From positions 16,222,465 to 16,286,464 of the forward strand of contig CM042985.1 of NCBI GenBank assembly GCA_023678885.1: 64,000 nt of DNA, written 5' to 3'. The stretch is from Pogostemon cablin (Eukaryota; Streptophyta; Magnoliopsida; Lamiales; Lamiaceae). The translations under genes were made by a program, and so were the position numbers. The notes below the pieces were generated by a model, which searched no databases, had not been told where the DNA came from, and saw nothing but the letters and a program-made list of their open reading frames with translations. Of the stretch, positions 22,640 to 33,161 are shown piece by piece. How positions within the stretch are numbered: the first letter of the stretch is position 1; the number at the start of each line of letters is the position of its first letter.

Positions 22640-25600
22640 CTATGATGTCATGTCTTCTGCCATACATCTGATTTCCACTCCCACTACACGATCATCAAAA
22701 GCTTTCGCCTTAAGGTCCTTGTAAATGGATTTACTTGGTTTTCATCCGATGCAATCTAGGTGACAACAACCTTCCCCTCATCATACGATTTCTCATAATA
22801 GGTGGTACTCGCGCTCCATGTGTTTAATTGCCTTATGGACTCGTGATTCTTTTAAGTTTGCAACTGCACCAATATCATTAATTTAAATTGTGATAATTTT
22901 GGGCAAACTTAGAAATACTTCAAAGTCCATCATGAAGTTTCTAGAGTCATATAGATACTTTGGCTGCCTTATAGGTTCCAATTTATCATCTTTCCATGAT
23001 GGAGTCTGGAGTCCGAAATATATTTCTATATAACACTCCTCCATATTATGGCTCTACTTCTTAAAATTAAACACATAACCTTGAGGTGGATTTACTGCCA
23101 TCCCCATCTGATTTGAAAAATCTGAATCTATGTAACCCATAAGAATCAGTGAATTTGTTCGGTAAGCCCACATATAGTTTCTAGTCCTTTTCAGGTACAT
23201 AAGTATATGTCTTACCACAGTTCAACATTCTTATTTTGGGTTACCTTGATACCCACTGTTCATGCCATTGGCAATACAGTTATCCATTCTCGTGCATAGC
23301 ATTCCTTAGATTAAGCTTCCTTATTCGCCGAAGCATAAGGAACCGCTTTCATCACCTTTATCTACTTTTGTGTCACAAGACACGTTCACTTAGATAAATT
23401 CACATGCTAAACGAGTAAGGATCGTATCATTATATGAAACTTGAGATAAGCATAACATCCTTTCTTGTGATCCATATTACCGTGATCAAAAGGATATTTT
23501 TGCTCTTCTTAAGTCCTTCATCTCATACTGCTTTATCAACCATACCCATACGCCCGACAATACTCTTTCATTGTCTCCAATGAGCAAGATACTATCTACG
23601 TATAGTACAAGAAATACCACCACATTTCCATCACTCTTTTCAATACACAAGACCCATCCGATCATTGATTAGATCCATGTCACTGGATTACCTCATCAAA
23701 ACGGATGTTTCATGATCTTGAAGCTTGCTTTAGTCCATGAATGAGCACTTTTAAGCTTATTATCACAATGCTCTTAGCTTTTTGCAATGAATCACTCTGG
23801 TTGCTTCACATAGATGTTTCCCTTAAGACTTCCAATCAGGAAAGCTGTCTCGACATCTATTTGCTATCCCTCATATTTCATATGAGTAGCAACAAATAAA
23901 AGAGTCCGGATCAACTTAGGCATAGCTACCGGCGAACAGGTTTTCTCATAATCGAACCCTTTCTTTCTGAGTATACCTTTTCGCAACAAGCTTGCTTCCA
24001 AGGTTTTCACCTTATTCTATGATCCTCTTTTATTCTTGCATGCCCGCTTCCAATGGCTTTTACGCCATTTAGCGGTTCAACAAGCATCCAGACCTAATTT
24101 AAAATCCATCGATTCTATTTTAATATTCATTGTACTTTGCTAGGATTTTGCATTTCTAACTTGTAGTGCTTCGTCGTATCCGTGGGTCCATTTCATGTTT
24201 TCGAGGGACCAAGTCTTACGACTTTCCCAAAACATGTATCTTACAAGTTGTCGAAGAACCCTCCCACTACGACAAGGCACTACATGCAATTGTGTATCAG
24301 ACGTGACACGCGTTGCAGTTTACCTTGTGGTATATCCTCTTGTACAATTAGTACTTATACTTTGTGTTTTTCCCTCTCACTTCCTTTAGAACAATTTATA
24401 CATGGATTTTATGATTTAATACATAGTCTCTTTCCAAAAATCTAGTGTTTGTGTTAACAATCACCCTTCGATCTTTTAGACTAAATAAATCACCTTCATT
24501 TTTATAGCATATCCCACAAACAGACAAACATTCAAATGAATTACTGTTTCTAGGGCTTATCCATAAAATGAATTAAGTAATTCCAAATAATTCATCATCT
24601 ATCTAATCATTACCATAAGAGTCTTATTCCTTCTATCCACCACACCATTCAGCTGGGGCATGCCCGATGTAGACCACTTGAGATTTAATCTCAACCTCTG
24701 ATTAATAGCTCCTAACTATCCTAAGAGGTACTCGTAATGACGATTAAATCGTCATTACTTGATATATTTTCCATGACGTTTCACTGTACCAGCCTTACAA
24801 TTCTTGAATTAATCAAAGAACTTAGACATGCAGTGCATCAAATAAATATATCGGTATCTAGAATAATCATCGATTGACGAATATTCATATCCACCTCTCA
24901 TCCGGACAATCTTAGGACCACATAAATCATAATGAACTAATTCCAACATATATATCTTTGGTTCTGCACCCCCTTTGCCTTGAAAAAGCAATTAGTCATT
25001 TTTACTCCCAAGCAAGACTCGAAAGTCAGATAGTTTTCACTTCAGATAAACCTAAGGGTCTATCGGCTATCAACTTTTGAATCCTACTCAAGTAAAATGA
25101 TCTAGTCTTAGATGCCAAATATATGTTTAGTTCATTTCCGAAGGTATCTTTCTCTTACTAAGATTAGAAGATTCATTATTAATTACTATTTGTTGCATCT
25201 GTGGAATATACATGATTTAAGAGTATACATATTGTTCACCAACGTACCATAACAGATTACAACTCTATCCTTCATTATAATGACCATGTCATTTAAATGA
25301 AATGGAGTATCCATCTATTAATGCATAGAAACCAAATTAAATTCTTTCTATGGAAACGTACGTAAAGACAATTTCTCATAATCAAACGTCTACTCATATC
25401 ATTAGATAAATAGACAACTCCCACTGCAATAGCCACTACTCTTGTGGTTTTACCCATGTTATAACAATCTTATCCTCACTTAGTAATAAACATTTAGTGA
25501 TTCCAGTATCTACACACTTCGTGTCAGTAAATGCCATCACTAATCATGTTTTAAACAACAAGTGAATAAGATATAAAACTTGTTCACATTATGATGAAAA

Positions 25601-25810
25601 TGGCTTTCCTTTGCCACATGTTTTGCCAGAAGTTTTCCACCATATACATCCTATTGTAATTCAGGTGGAACTTACTCAAAAACATCTAGGCAATTCACAA
25701 AGAATTAAATTGATTTAGGTTTCCCTTCAATTTATACTTCATGCTTTCCCAATTCATTCATCAAATTAAATCATGATCTTCTGCCTTTTAACTTACTCAA
25801 GTATCCGAAG
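22640..25810 (-). pseudogene. Copia gag-pol remnant of element C
   Basis: Collinear with the pol remnant of B. The longest open piece (24809-24991) encodes the start of integrase, with MLELVHYDLCGPK and GGYEYSSIDDYSRYRY, which matches the GAG-pre-integrase to integrase-core junction of plant Copia elements. The next codon is TAA, at the same codon as in B. The reverse transcriptase segment at 23591-23608 again reads LYVDSILL. Numerous other frameshifts are present. It cannot be functional. Confidence 0.82.
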
Positions 25811-26099
25811 AGTTACATGAGACCATCATATTTCTATGAACCTCTCATCTCTTCACTAGAGACTTTAATAGGCATCATGAGACGTCCCTTGTGAGAACAC
25901 ACATGTATTTTCTTAAGCAGTAAAATTCAAAACCAAGATTCTTTTCTAATCATCTAATTTGGACAAGTAAATATAATTTCTTTTAATTAATAATATGTGA
26001 GATAAAACCATTTGAAAATTAGAGAATCATAAATTAATATACCGATCAAAACTTCGAATTTTATCCTTTTATATTGATTCCCTCAAAACAATATAAAAA

Positions 26100-26720
26100 T
26101 AAAATTCACCGACATCTCAAGCACCGTGAGTCTGCAAGCCACGATAGTGTGGACGTTTACAAACCCGAACATTTACAAGAGAAGGTTTTATCCATTAATT
26201 TCATTTGTCAACCTAACTTCATGACAAAATAATTAATAGTCGGTTCCTCTTTAGCCATGCAAATAATAGCAGTGACTCCGTTGGGGAGGATACTAATTAT
26301 TTACATCTAAGTGTGCACCATTATTTGATTCCAAGTCCGCTGCCCAAGCTTATGTGCCTTACTGTTGGAGAAGTACACACGCGCTCAGATAACTTTCTAC
26401 AACCATCAATTATATAAGTTTGTACTAGTGAACCGCATATAAGCTCATCCGTTAGGGAGGAAGGCACTATAGCCAACGCGCAAGTCCATATGCATCACAT
26501 TACAAACAATAATTATTTAAAGAAGTTTGTACCAGTGATCCGTGAATAAACTCATCCGTTAGGGAGGAAGGCTCTATTGCCAACGCGCAAGTTTACTCAC
26601 ATCACTTACAAACCAATAATGGAGGCCGTGGGAATTAATTACCAATCCCCTCTCCCACTTAGTTATTTAAGACCGAGGGTTTTTATATGCATATAATATT
26701 TAAAAATAAAATACGCAACA
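26100..26720 (-). other. gag-proximal leader of element C with internal short repeats
   Basis: Homologous to 18340-18990 of element B, including the repeated CTCATCCGTTAGGGAGGAAGG phrase with its ACGCGCAAGT follow-up. No gene is seen. Confidence 0.6.
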
Positions 26721-26900
26721 TAGCATGCTCATACTTTCAAATATATAACAATAATTGACCAATAAAATAATTATAGCAGTTATATATAAGAAAATAAATT
26801 GCCAAAAATAAGTTGACTTGATCAACACTCCAACATACATGCATATAATATACCAAATATAATACGCAATCTGGCATGCTTCTATTTAAGGCAATAAATC

Positions 26901-28100
26901 ATAGAGAATCATGCATACATATATAACAATAATCAATTAATAAATCAATTGTTCGCCACCAATCACGAATGCGGACAACTGCGATGGGATCGACCTCCCC
27001 GCAGCTTGCTCCACCATTCTGGCATCCTGCCCGATCATATTGTGAAGACTCACGTGAAACCTGATGCAGACCAGTCGAACTTGATGCAAACCCGCTCGAA
27101 CCTGGTGCAGAGTCGATCAAACCTGATGCAGACCAATCGAACCTGATGTGAATCCGCTCGAACCTGGTGCAGCATTGATCGAACCTGATGTAGACCAATC
27201 GAACCTGATGCAAATCCGCTCGAACCTGGTGCAGCATCGATCGAACCTAATGCAGACCAATCGAACCTGATGCAAATCCGTTCGAACCTGGTGCAGCATC
27301 GATGGAACTTGATGCAGACCAATCGAAACTGATACAAATCCATTCGAACCTGGTGCAGCATCGATCGAACCTGATGCAGATCTGCTCGAACCTGGTGCAA
27401 CATCGATCGAACCTGATGCAGACCAATCGAACCTGATGCAAATCCGCTAGAACCTGGTGTAGCATCGATCGAACCTGATGCAGACCAATCGAACCTGATG
27501 AAAATCTGCTTGAACCTGGTACAGCATCGATCGAACCTGATGCAAATCCGCTCGTCCAAGGGCCTACTTGCACGGAACCAAGTTCAGCCCAACGCGCAAC
27601 ATCAAACTACACCAACTGTCGTTCAGGGTTCGCAACTTTAGGTAAATGGGAATTCAATCTCTACCATCCAGAATCTACGCCTGTGAGTTTTGAACATGCT
27701 GTCCAAATTACAGGTCGATCCAACGGTTAGATTGTGAGAAACAGCTCTTTTCCCTCGACTGCGCAGAACAGAATTGCCCAAAAAACTGCTTCTGTTTTCG
27801 GCGTATTCCCGACAACACAAAGCTCTAAATACGATCTTCACCATTCAGAATGTACATCCACAAAATCTAAACGTGCTGACCAAAAATCAGCCTGATCCGA
27901 CGGTTGAAACTTCGGTTATTGCCTCTACAATATCACTGCGCTGGATTTTCTCTCAATTTCTTCCTTCCATGTGAAATTTACGAACAGTTTTCGTCGAATC
28001 CTCTCACACACAACCATCAACGAACAGATATGATATAGGGTATATTTCACATAGGGATATTCATGGTTTGCGCAGTAAAACCAAAACCCTAAACATGCGA
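26901..28100 (-). other. Leader of element C
   Basis: Non-coding leader. It contains the minisatellite at 27060-27560 and then 600 bases without a recognisable frame. Homology with element B resumes only in the last 60-80 bases before the primer site. Confidence 0.55.
27060..27560. repeat. Minisatellite with about 62-bp higher-order unit made of three 20-21-bp monomers
   Basis: Three related monomers, TCGAACCTGATGCAGACCAA, TCGAACCTGATGCAAATCC(GC) and TCGAACCTGGTGCAGCATC(GA), alternate about eight times. Long repetitive frames on the minus strand here (HQVRxxLHQVR-type) are by-products of the repeat and not genes. Confidence 0.92.
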
Positions 28101-28167
28101 TCCTAATTTCGAAAAATTAACCACATAAACCCTAGTCTAACGTGTCACGCTTCACCACGAAACCGAA

Positions 28168-28179
28168 GCTCTGATACCA
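28168..28179 (-). other. Primer-binding site of element C
   Basis: TGGTATCAGAGC on the minus strand, two bases from the 5' LTR, initiator tRNA-Met type. Confidence 0.88.
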
Positions 28180-28181
28180 AT

Positions 28182-29572
28182 TGTTGGCGTTCGATCATTT
28201 GGTTAATGTGAACCGTTAGTATACCATGCATTTCTAACACAGCGGAAGCAATAAATCAAAGAAACGATTACCGTTCACCAGAGTATGTTGATGAAGATTA
28301 ATTCTCGCAGGCAGCCTGCGCAGTCCCACGAGAATGGCCATAACTTCCTCGTCTGATATCGGAATTGAGTGATCTTTACGTTCAGACGATCCTCTCTTCG
28401 ACGGCTTTCCTTCAGTATATTGATCATTAAATTATGAGTACTGTACGAATTTATACAAATTTCGCAAGATCACGGACAGCAGCAGCAAACTACCTTTTGA
28501 TCTTCTGCTGTATGTCCCAAGTCCGATCTCGACGTCGTATGAGCGACGATCTACGAGACCTCCTCAATCTGCTCTCAACCCTCATCACACATGAATAATC
28601 AATTAGATTAGATTAGGGTTCCAGATAAGTTGAGGTGACTTATATACATGGGCTACAGCAGGGACCAGGAGGAGAAATTGGGTTGGGCCTCCATTGGGCT
28701 TAAGTATCCAAGCTTAGCCCAAAGCTTATACTTAAGTCCAATAATAATAATATATTCTACTAAAATATTATTATTGCACTACCGTACCAATCCCAAAATT
28801 ACGTTTTGGGCTCCTTCTTATTATGAGCTCGTTAGTCTCCCCATGTTTAAGATATACAATGTCCATTAATTAATTTAAGTTCTGACAACTCAATTAATTA
28901 ATATCTCATCCAAGAGTAGTACCACTCAACCTCATTATCATGTCGGAATAAATTCCACCTGCAGGGTTTACATGATAATCTTTATGAGCTCCTCAAGGGG
29001 ATATCATCAACCTATGACGGACACGGATTCCTTCTACAATCAACAGCACACCATAGAGACAGCACTATTTCCCAACTCATCGAGTTTGTTGATTTAATTA
29101 CATGTAAATCTCACCCATTGATGAATCAAAGAAATACATACTGCCCTACGTGTCGAGGTTATTGTATATGGATTAAGAGCACGAACTTCCATAATAACTG
29201 AGATCAAGTTCTCCTATAAGTCAGTATAAGTCAAACGATCTCAAGCGATCCTGCTCAATACACACAAGTGCACTAGTGTGATTCTATAGCCAAGACAAGC
29301 TAATACCAAACCACACTACAACCATCCCGATAGAGAGTCCCCGTCTATCTCGGTTGTGAGCATCTGTTTATACTTTATAAGAAAACCGATAATATAATCT
29401 TCCGCGTGTTGTCGCACAACATATTATCTACAGTATAAAGTAAGTGGACTATTGCATCGAACATATAAATAAATTATAAGATGCAATCATTTGATCATAT
29501 GATTCTCATTTCAAATTAATTGTTATAACATTGTTCATACAAAAAGCTAGACTTTTAGTATACAATCCAACA
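28182..29572 (-). repeat. 5' LTR of element C
   Basis: TGTTGGCGTTCGATC..ATCCAACA, 1391 bases, uninterrupted. It serves as the reference that shows where B entered the other LTR and which 190 bases that LTR has lost. The 73-codon frame at 28648-28869 is the LTR copy of the one at 13332-13553 and is not a gene. Confidence 0.92.
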
Positions 29573-30240
29573 AAAACATCAATACTTCTGTACAGAAGTA
29601 GCACAATCATAATTGTAGCAATCATACTTGAAAATTTTTAAGTCATGGATTAATCATTTAATATCATAATGCGGAAAACCCCTTTGGATATTGTCACGGT
29701 AAATTATGTGATTAATAATTTGATGAAAAATCATGAGATCCAAAATCATACTCTAATACCACATGTAAGCATAAATTAGTAAACAATTAATTCATTAATT
29801 GACATGAATCTTAGACCTTCATGATTTTCACATCTTATAAACATGATTAGAAGGCTAACCTTGGTAAGACTAACATCGATGTGCTATTGTTGACGGTCTT
29901 CCTTGATGTGTTTCTATGAATTACGTCGAGGACTGATTTCTCTCTCATCACCCCTTTCTTTAGGGCACAGTACATAAAACTTTAAGTGATAGAGAATTCA
30001 TAAAATTGTGTCTCTTTTATAGGTGGAGAGAGGACCAGATCTGAATAGCAGATCTTTATCAAATCACATACTACCAATGTGATTGTTATGCATAACTGTA
30101 TATGACATTGTTTATCTCATAGATATTATTTATTTAAATCATATCTTTATTTAAGATATTTGATCATAATAAATATCTTTTATATTTAATTATTAATGGC
30201 ACTAGGCCATAATAATCTTAGGTAACGCAACTTTATTCCA
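29573..30240 (-). repeat. Remnant of another Copia-like LTR and leader
   Basis: ACTCTAATACCA at 29750-29761 resembles a minus-strand Copia primer site with two mismatches, and TGTAAGCATAAATTAG from 29764 would be the adjoining LTR start. The bases between 29578 and 29749 would then be its leader, into which element C inserted. The far LTR end was not found; the LINE fragment follows. Confidence 0.4.
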
Positions 30241-30249
30241 AATAAGGGT

Positions 30250-30777
30250 GAAGTCCTCTTTCATCCATTTGTAACCCAATCTTTTGCATCCATATTTTCT
30301 TGTAAGCACCTTTAGTAGTATATTTTACTATCAGTTCCAGTTCTCCATTGCCATTTATTTTCAATTTCTTGATTCGGAGTAAACCAATTAATTACTGAAA
30401 TGAGCTCATTAAGCATGTGTTTCTCCCTCTCACATAATTCTCATCTCCATCTCCACTTCCATTGCCACACTACATCAAACCACTCGCCCATCTCACAAAC
30501 ACTAGAATCTTTATCTAAACTGAGCCGAAAGAGTCTATTAAATCTGGATTTAAGCTGAACTCCAACCCACAAATTATCCCAAAAAAGAGTTTTTCTACCA
30601 TTTCTAACACCCTTATTAAATTCGAAAAAAACCAACCTCTCTGATCATCCCCAATAGCTTTGAGAATTTCACCCCACCACCCTGATGGTTTGAGACTCCT
30701 ACCTCTTGGGTTATCACCTGATCCAATTCCCCATGGTCCTTTCCATCTCGACCTCAAGACACGATCCCAAAGTCTAT
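30250..30777 (-). pseudogene. LINE (L1-type) reverse transcriptase C-terminal fragment
   Basis: Two overlapping minus-strand frames read as one protein with a frameshift near 30620. The first has KGPWGIGSGDNPRGRS and KPSGWWGEILKAIG. The second has GVRNGRKTLFWDNLWVGV, then WKWRWR and, after a stop, a helical stretch with REKHMLNELISVINWFT. This matches the region after the reverse transcriptase domain of plant L1-type LINEs, where G(N/D)GRxTxFWxDxW and a WxWRR motif are diagnostic. Both ends are truncated. Confidence 0.8.
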
Positions 30778-30779
30778 TA

Positions 30780-31063
30780 CTTCCTCCGTCCCATAATACT
30801 TTTCACATTTACTGTTTCACGTTGTTTAAGAAAAATTATACTTTTTGACCAACTTTATTGACTTTGAAAGGTATTATAGTATTTTTAGGTAATAAAAAAG
30901 TATATAGTAATGATATGTGTGTGAAAAAATTACTGACAAATTTGAAATTAAAGTAACTTTTGAGGTTGTTAGATAAATTGATATGTTTTATTTTTCGGGA
31001 TGTGAAAGATTTTGTAGGACAAACAAATGAGAAATGTGTGAAAGGTTTTATGAACAGAGGGAG
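30780..31063. mobile_element. Stowaway-like MITE
   Basis: 284 bases, left end CTTCCTCCGTCCCATAATAC, right end GAGGGAG after a degraded inverted repeat, TA on both sides. It sits directly against the LINE fragment. A close copy lies at 63154-63436. Confidence 0.85.
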
Positions 31064-31069
31064 TATTAC

Positions 31070-31397
31070 TTTTCATTTATACTACCAAATATTTATGAAA
31101 AGGTTTACTTGAAAAACTATTAATTTTTATTATTTATATATATTAATATTTATTTATTAATATATTAATCATTTTGTATTTCACTCACATAGAATTAATG
31201 ATTTTGTGTGATAATTACATCCAAATATTTCCAATATAAATTAATTGCTAATTGATATGCATGTCATACTTTCTATGTGACTCTATGAATACATTATAAA
31301 AAATTGTAAGAAAAAAATATATATATATATATATATATTACTATTCCTTATAATCAATAAAATAAATAAATTATTGCTTGGACTCATATAATTACAC
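31070..31397 (+). repeat. Copy 1 of the repeat that flanks the sugar transporter gene
   Basis: Homologous to 32628-33008 in direct orientation, with a short (AT)n run at 31316-31338 in place of about 90 bases present in the other copy. It ends at the left border of the Mutator-like element. No coding potential. Confidence 0.8.
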
Positions 31398-32618
31398 GAG
31401 TTAAATTCGGATTTGGTCCCAAACCTATTACAAATTTTGATTCAATCCCAAAAATATTAATTTTTTCATTTAGTCCCGTATATTTGTTGATTGTTCGATT
31501 TAGCCCAAATTTAATTGGAAAATGCTAACTTGGTCGGAAAATGGCATGTGCAAGCCACGTGAGTGAGTAAATTAGGAAAACCAATGAATAAGATTATGTG
31601 GCACCCTAGTTGGATAAAAAAATGAAATTTAACCATCAAAATGACACATCATTATCTTATTTTAAAAAAATAAAAATAAATATTCATATCATCTACCGCT
31701 GGCGATGAGAATGGTGAAGGAGCTAGAAATCAACTCATTCTGGATTGCCGTGAGACGTTAAGGATCCACCCGCCGCTAATATGTTGTACTGAGCCAAATT
31801 GATTCTGGAAACGGAGATTGACATTGGCAAGAGGGATTTCGAACGTATTGGATTCAGATCTACCATTCACGTGAAGATGATTCGGTGATTTAGAGGATTA
31901 GTTTGAATTTTGTTGTTGAAGAACATGAATGATTTGATCATCCTTTTTTTAATTTTATTTTAAATTATACGTGGGATATTTGGCGAGTTTCATTTTCATT
32001 ATTATATACTCCCTCCGTCCCAAAATTGATTGCACACTTTCCACATTTATCCGTCCCAAAATAGATTGCACCTTTCCAAAAAAAGGAAATATTACATCAA
32101 TACACACCCCTAAAAGTTCATCTTAATTATAATTTTACCACACTCACCTAACACACATAACATACTTTATAATTTATTTATTACCTAAAAATACCACAAT
32201 ACCCCTAAAAAGTCAACATTTCTTAAACTTCGTATCTACAGTAACAGTGCAATCAATTTTGGGACGGAGGGAGTATAAGAATAAGAATAATAAGAATAAG
32301 AATTTGTATTCATTTTTATGATATGAATATTTATTTTTAAATTTTTTTATTTAAATAAAATAATGATGTGTCATTTTAATGGTTGTATTTCATTTTTTTA
32401 TCCAACTAGGTGCCACGTCATCTTATTCCCGGTTTTTCTAATTTACACCCTCACATGACTTGCACGTGCCATTTTCTGTCCAAGGTTGCATTTTCCGGTT
32501 AAATTTGGGCTAAAATTGAACAATCAACAAACATAAAGGACTAAATTGAAAAAATTAACATTTTTGGAACTGAAATCAAAAGTTGTAATAGTTGTGGGAC
32601 TAAATTTGAATTTAACTC
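31398..32618. mobile_element. Mutator-like non-autonomous element with long terminal inverted repeats
   Basis: It begins GAGTTAAATTCGGATTTGGTC and ends with the inverted form GACTAAATTTGAATTTAACTC. The inverted repeats extend for about 290 bases on each side. The flanking 9-mers TAATTACAC and TAGTTACCC agree at seven of nine positions, as expected for an old Mutator-type insertion. The central spacer (31690-31960) has no recognised frame, and a Stowaway MITE (32009-32273) is nested inside. Confidence 0.8.
32009..32273. mobile_element. Stowaway-like MITE nested in the Mutator-like element
   Basis: 265 bases with near-perfect inverted ends of about 28 bases beginning CTCCCTCCGTCCCAAAATTG, and TA on each side. 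Confidence 0.92.
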
Positions 32619-32627
32619 TAGTTACCC

Positions 32628-33070
32628 TATCAAATATTTATGAAAATTTTTACTTGAGCAATTATTAATTTTTATTATTTATATATTAATATTTCATTTA
32701 TAATCATTTTGTATCCACTCACATAGGAGTAATGATTTTGTGTGATATTTTCACCATAATATTTCCTATGTAAATTAATTGCTAATTGATATGCATGTCA
32801 TACTCTCTATGTAAATCTACGAATACATTATTAAAACTTGTAAGAAATAAAAAAAAAAAAGAAAAGAATGTATAATCGATAAAATTAAGTATTTTAAAAA
32901 GTTATATCCGAGATTTCGAGGAAAACTAATTGCACAAAATACATTACTTATTCCTTATAATCAATCAATAAAAAATAAATTATTGCGTGGACTCATGTAA
33001 TTACACTATCTACTCGTCATCGGAAGATCGGATAGTATACGTACGGCAGGATAATCTTGCCAGCTACGTC
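32628..33070 (+). repeat. Left arm of inverted repeat flanking the sugar transporter gene
   Basis: About 440 bases. Its inverted counterpart is found, in order and broken by insertions, at 36582-36656, 37271-37370 and 39725-39985. Landmark phrases shared by the arms include ATCTTGCCAGCTACGTC, GATCGGATAGTA, GAGATTTCGAGGAAAACTA and AAATTAAT(T/C)GCTAATTGAT. The inner edge of the arm lies within five bases of the TATA box. Confidence 0.85.
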
Positions 33071-33074
33071 TCTG

Positions 33075-33082
33075 TATAAATA
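33075..33082 (+). promoter_or_regulatory. TATA box of the sugar transporter gene
   Basis: TATAAATA lies 87 bases before the ATG. It is followed by a CT-rich leader (TCTCTCTC runs at 33120-33157), a common core-promoter layout in plants. It sits just inside the inverted-repeat arm that ends at about 33070. Confidence 0.75.
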
Positions 33083-33161
33083 AACCCTTCCCATACCCAT
33101 ACCCTAACCTTCACACATACTCTCTCTCATACCCTTCTTATTCTCTCTCTCTCTCATCGAG

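Larger units (their letters stand above)
13061..29572 (-). mobile_element. Copia element C, complete but split by element B, target duplication AAAAC
   Basis: On the minus strand: 5' LTR (29572 to 28182), initiator-Met-type primer site, a leader with a minisatellite, decayed gag-pol, polypurine tract, and 3' LTR (22617 to 13061). The 3' LTR is interrupted by element B. AAAAC lies directly on both sides (13056-13060 and 29573-29577). Removing B and one copy of AATCC rejoins the LTR exactly where the other LTR reads continuously (28966-28985). The coding region has many stops and frameshifts. It shares its coding lesions with B. Confidence 0.92.

Noticed and set aside
27060..27560. CRISPR-like array
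   Set aside because: Monomers are contiguous without unique spacers, and the DNA is plant nuclear.
26899..27573. Long repetitive open frames on the minus strand
   Set aside because: They follow from a minisatellite whose unit lengths keep several frames open; no domain and the element's leader position argue against a gene.
28648..28869. 73-codon frame conserved with 13332-13553
   Set aside because: Both are the same stretch of a Copia LTR; conservation reflects LTR homology.
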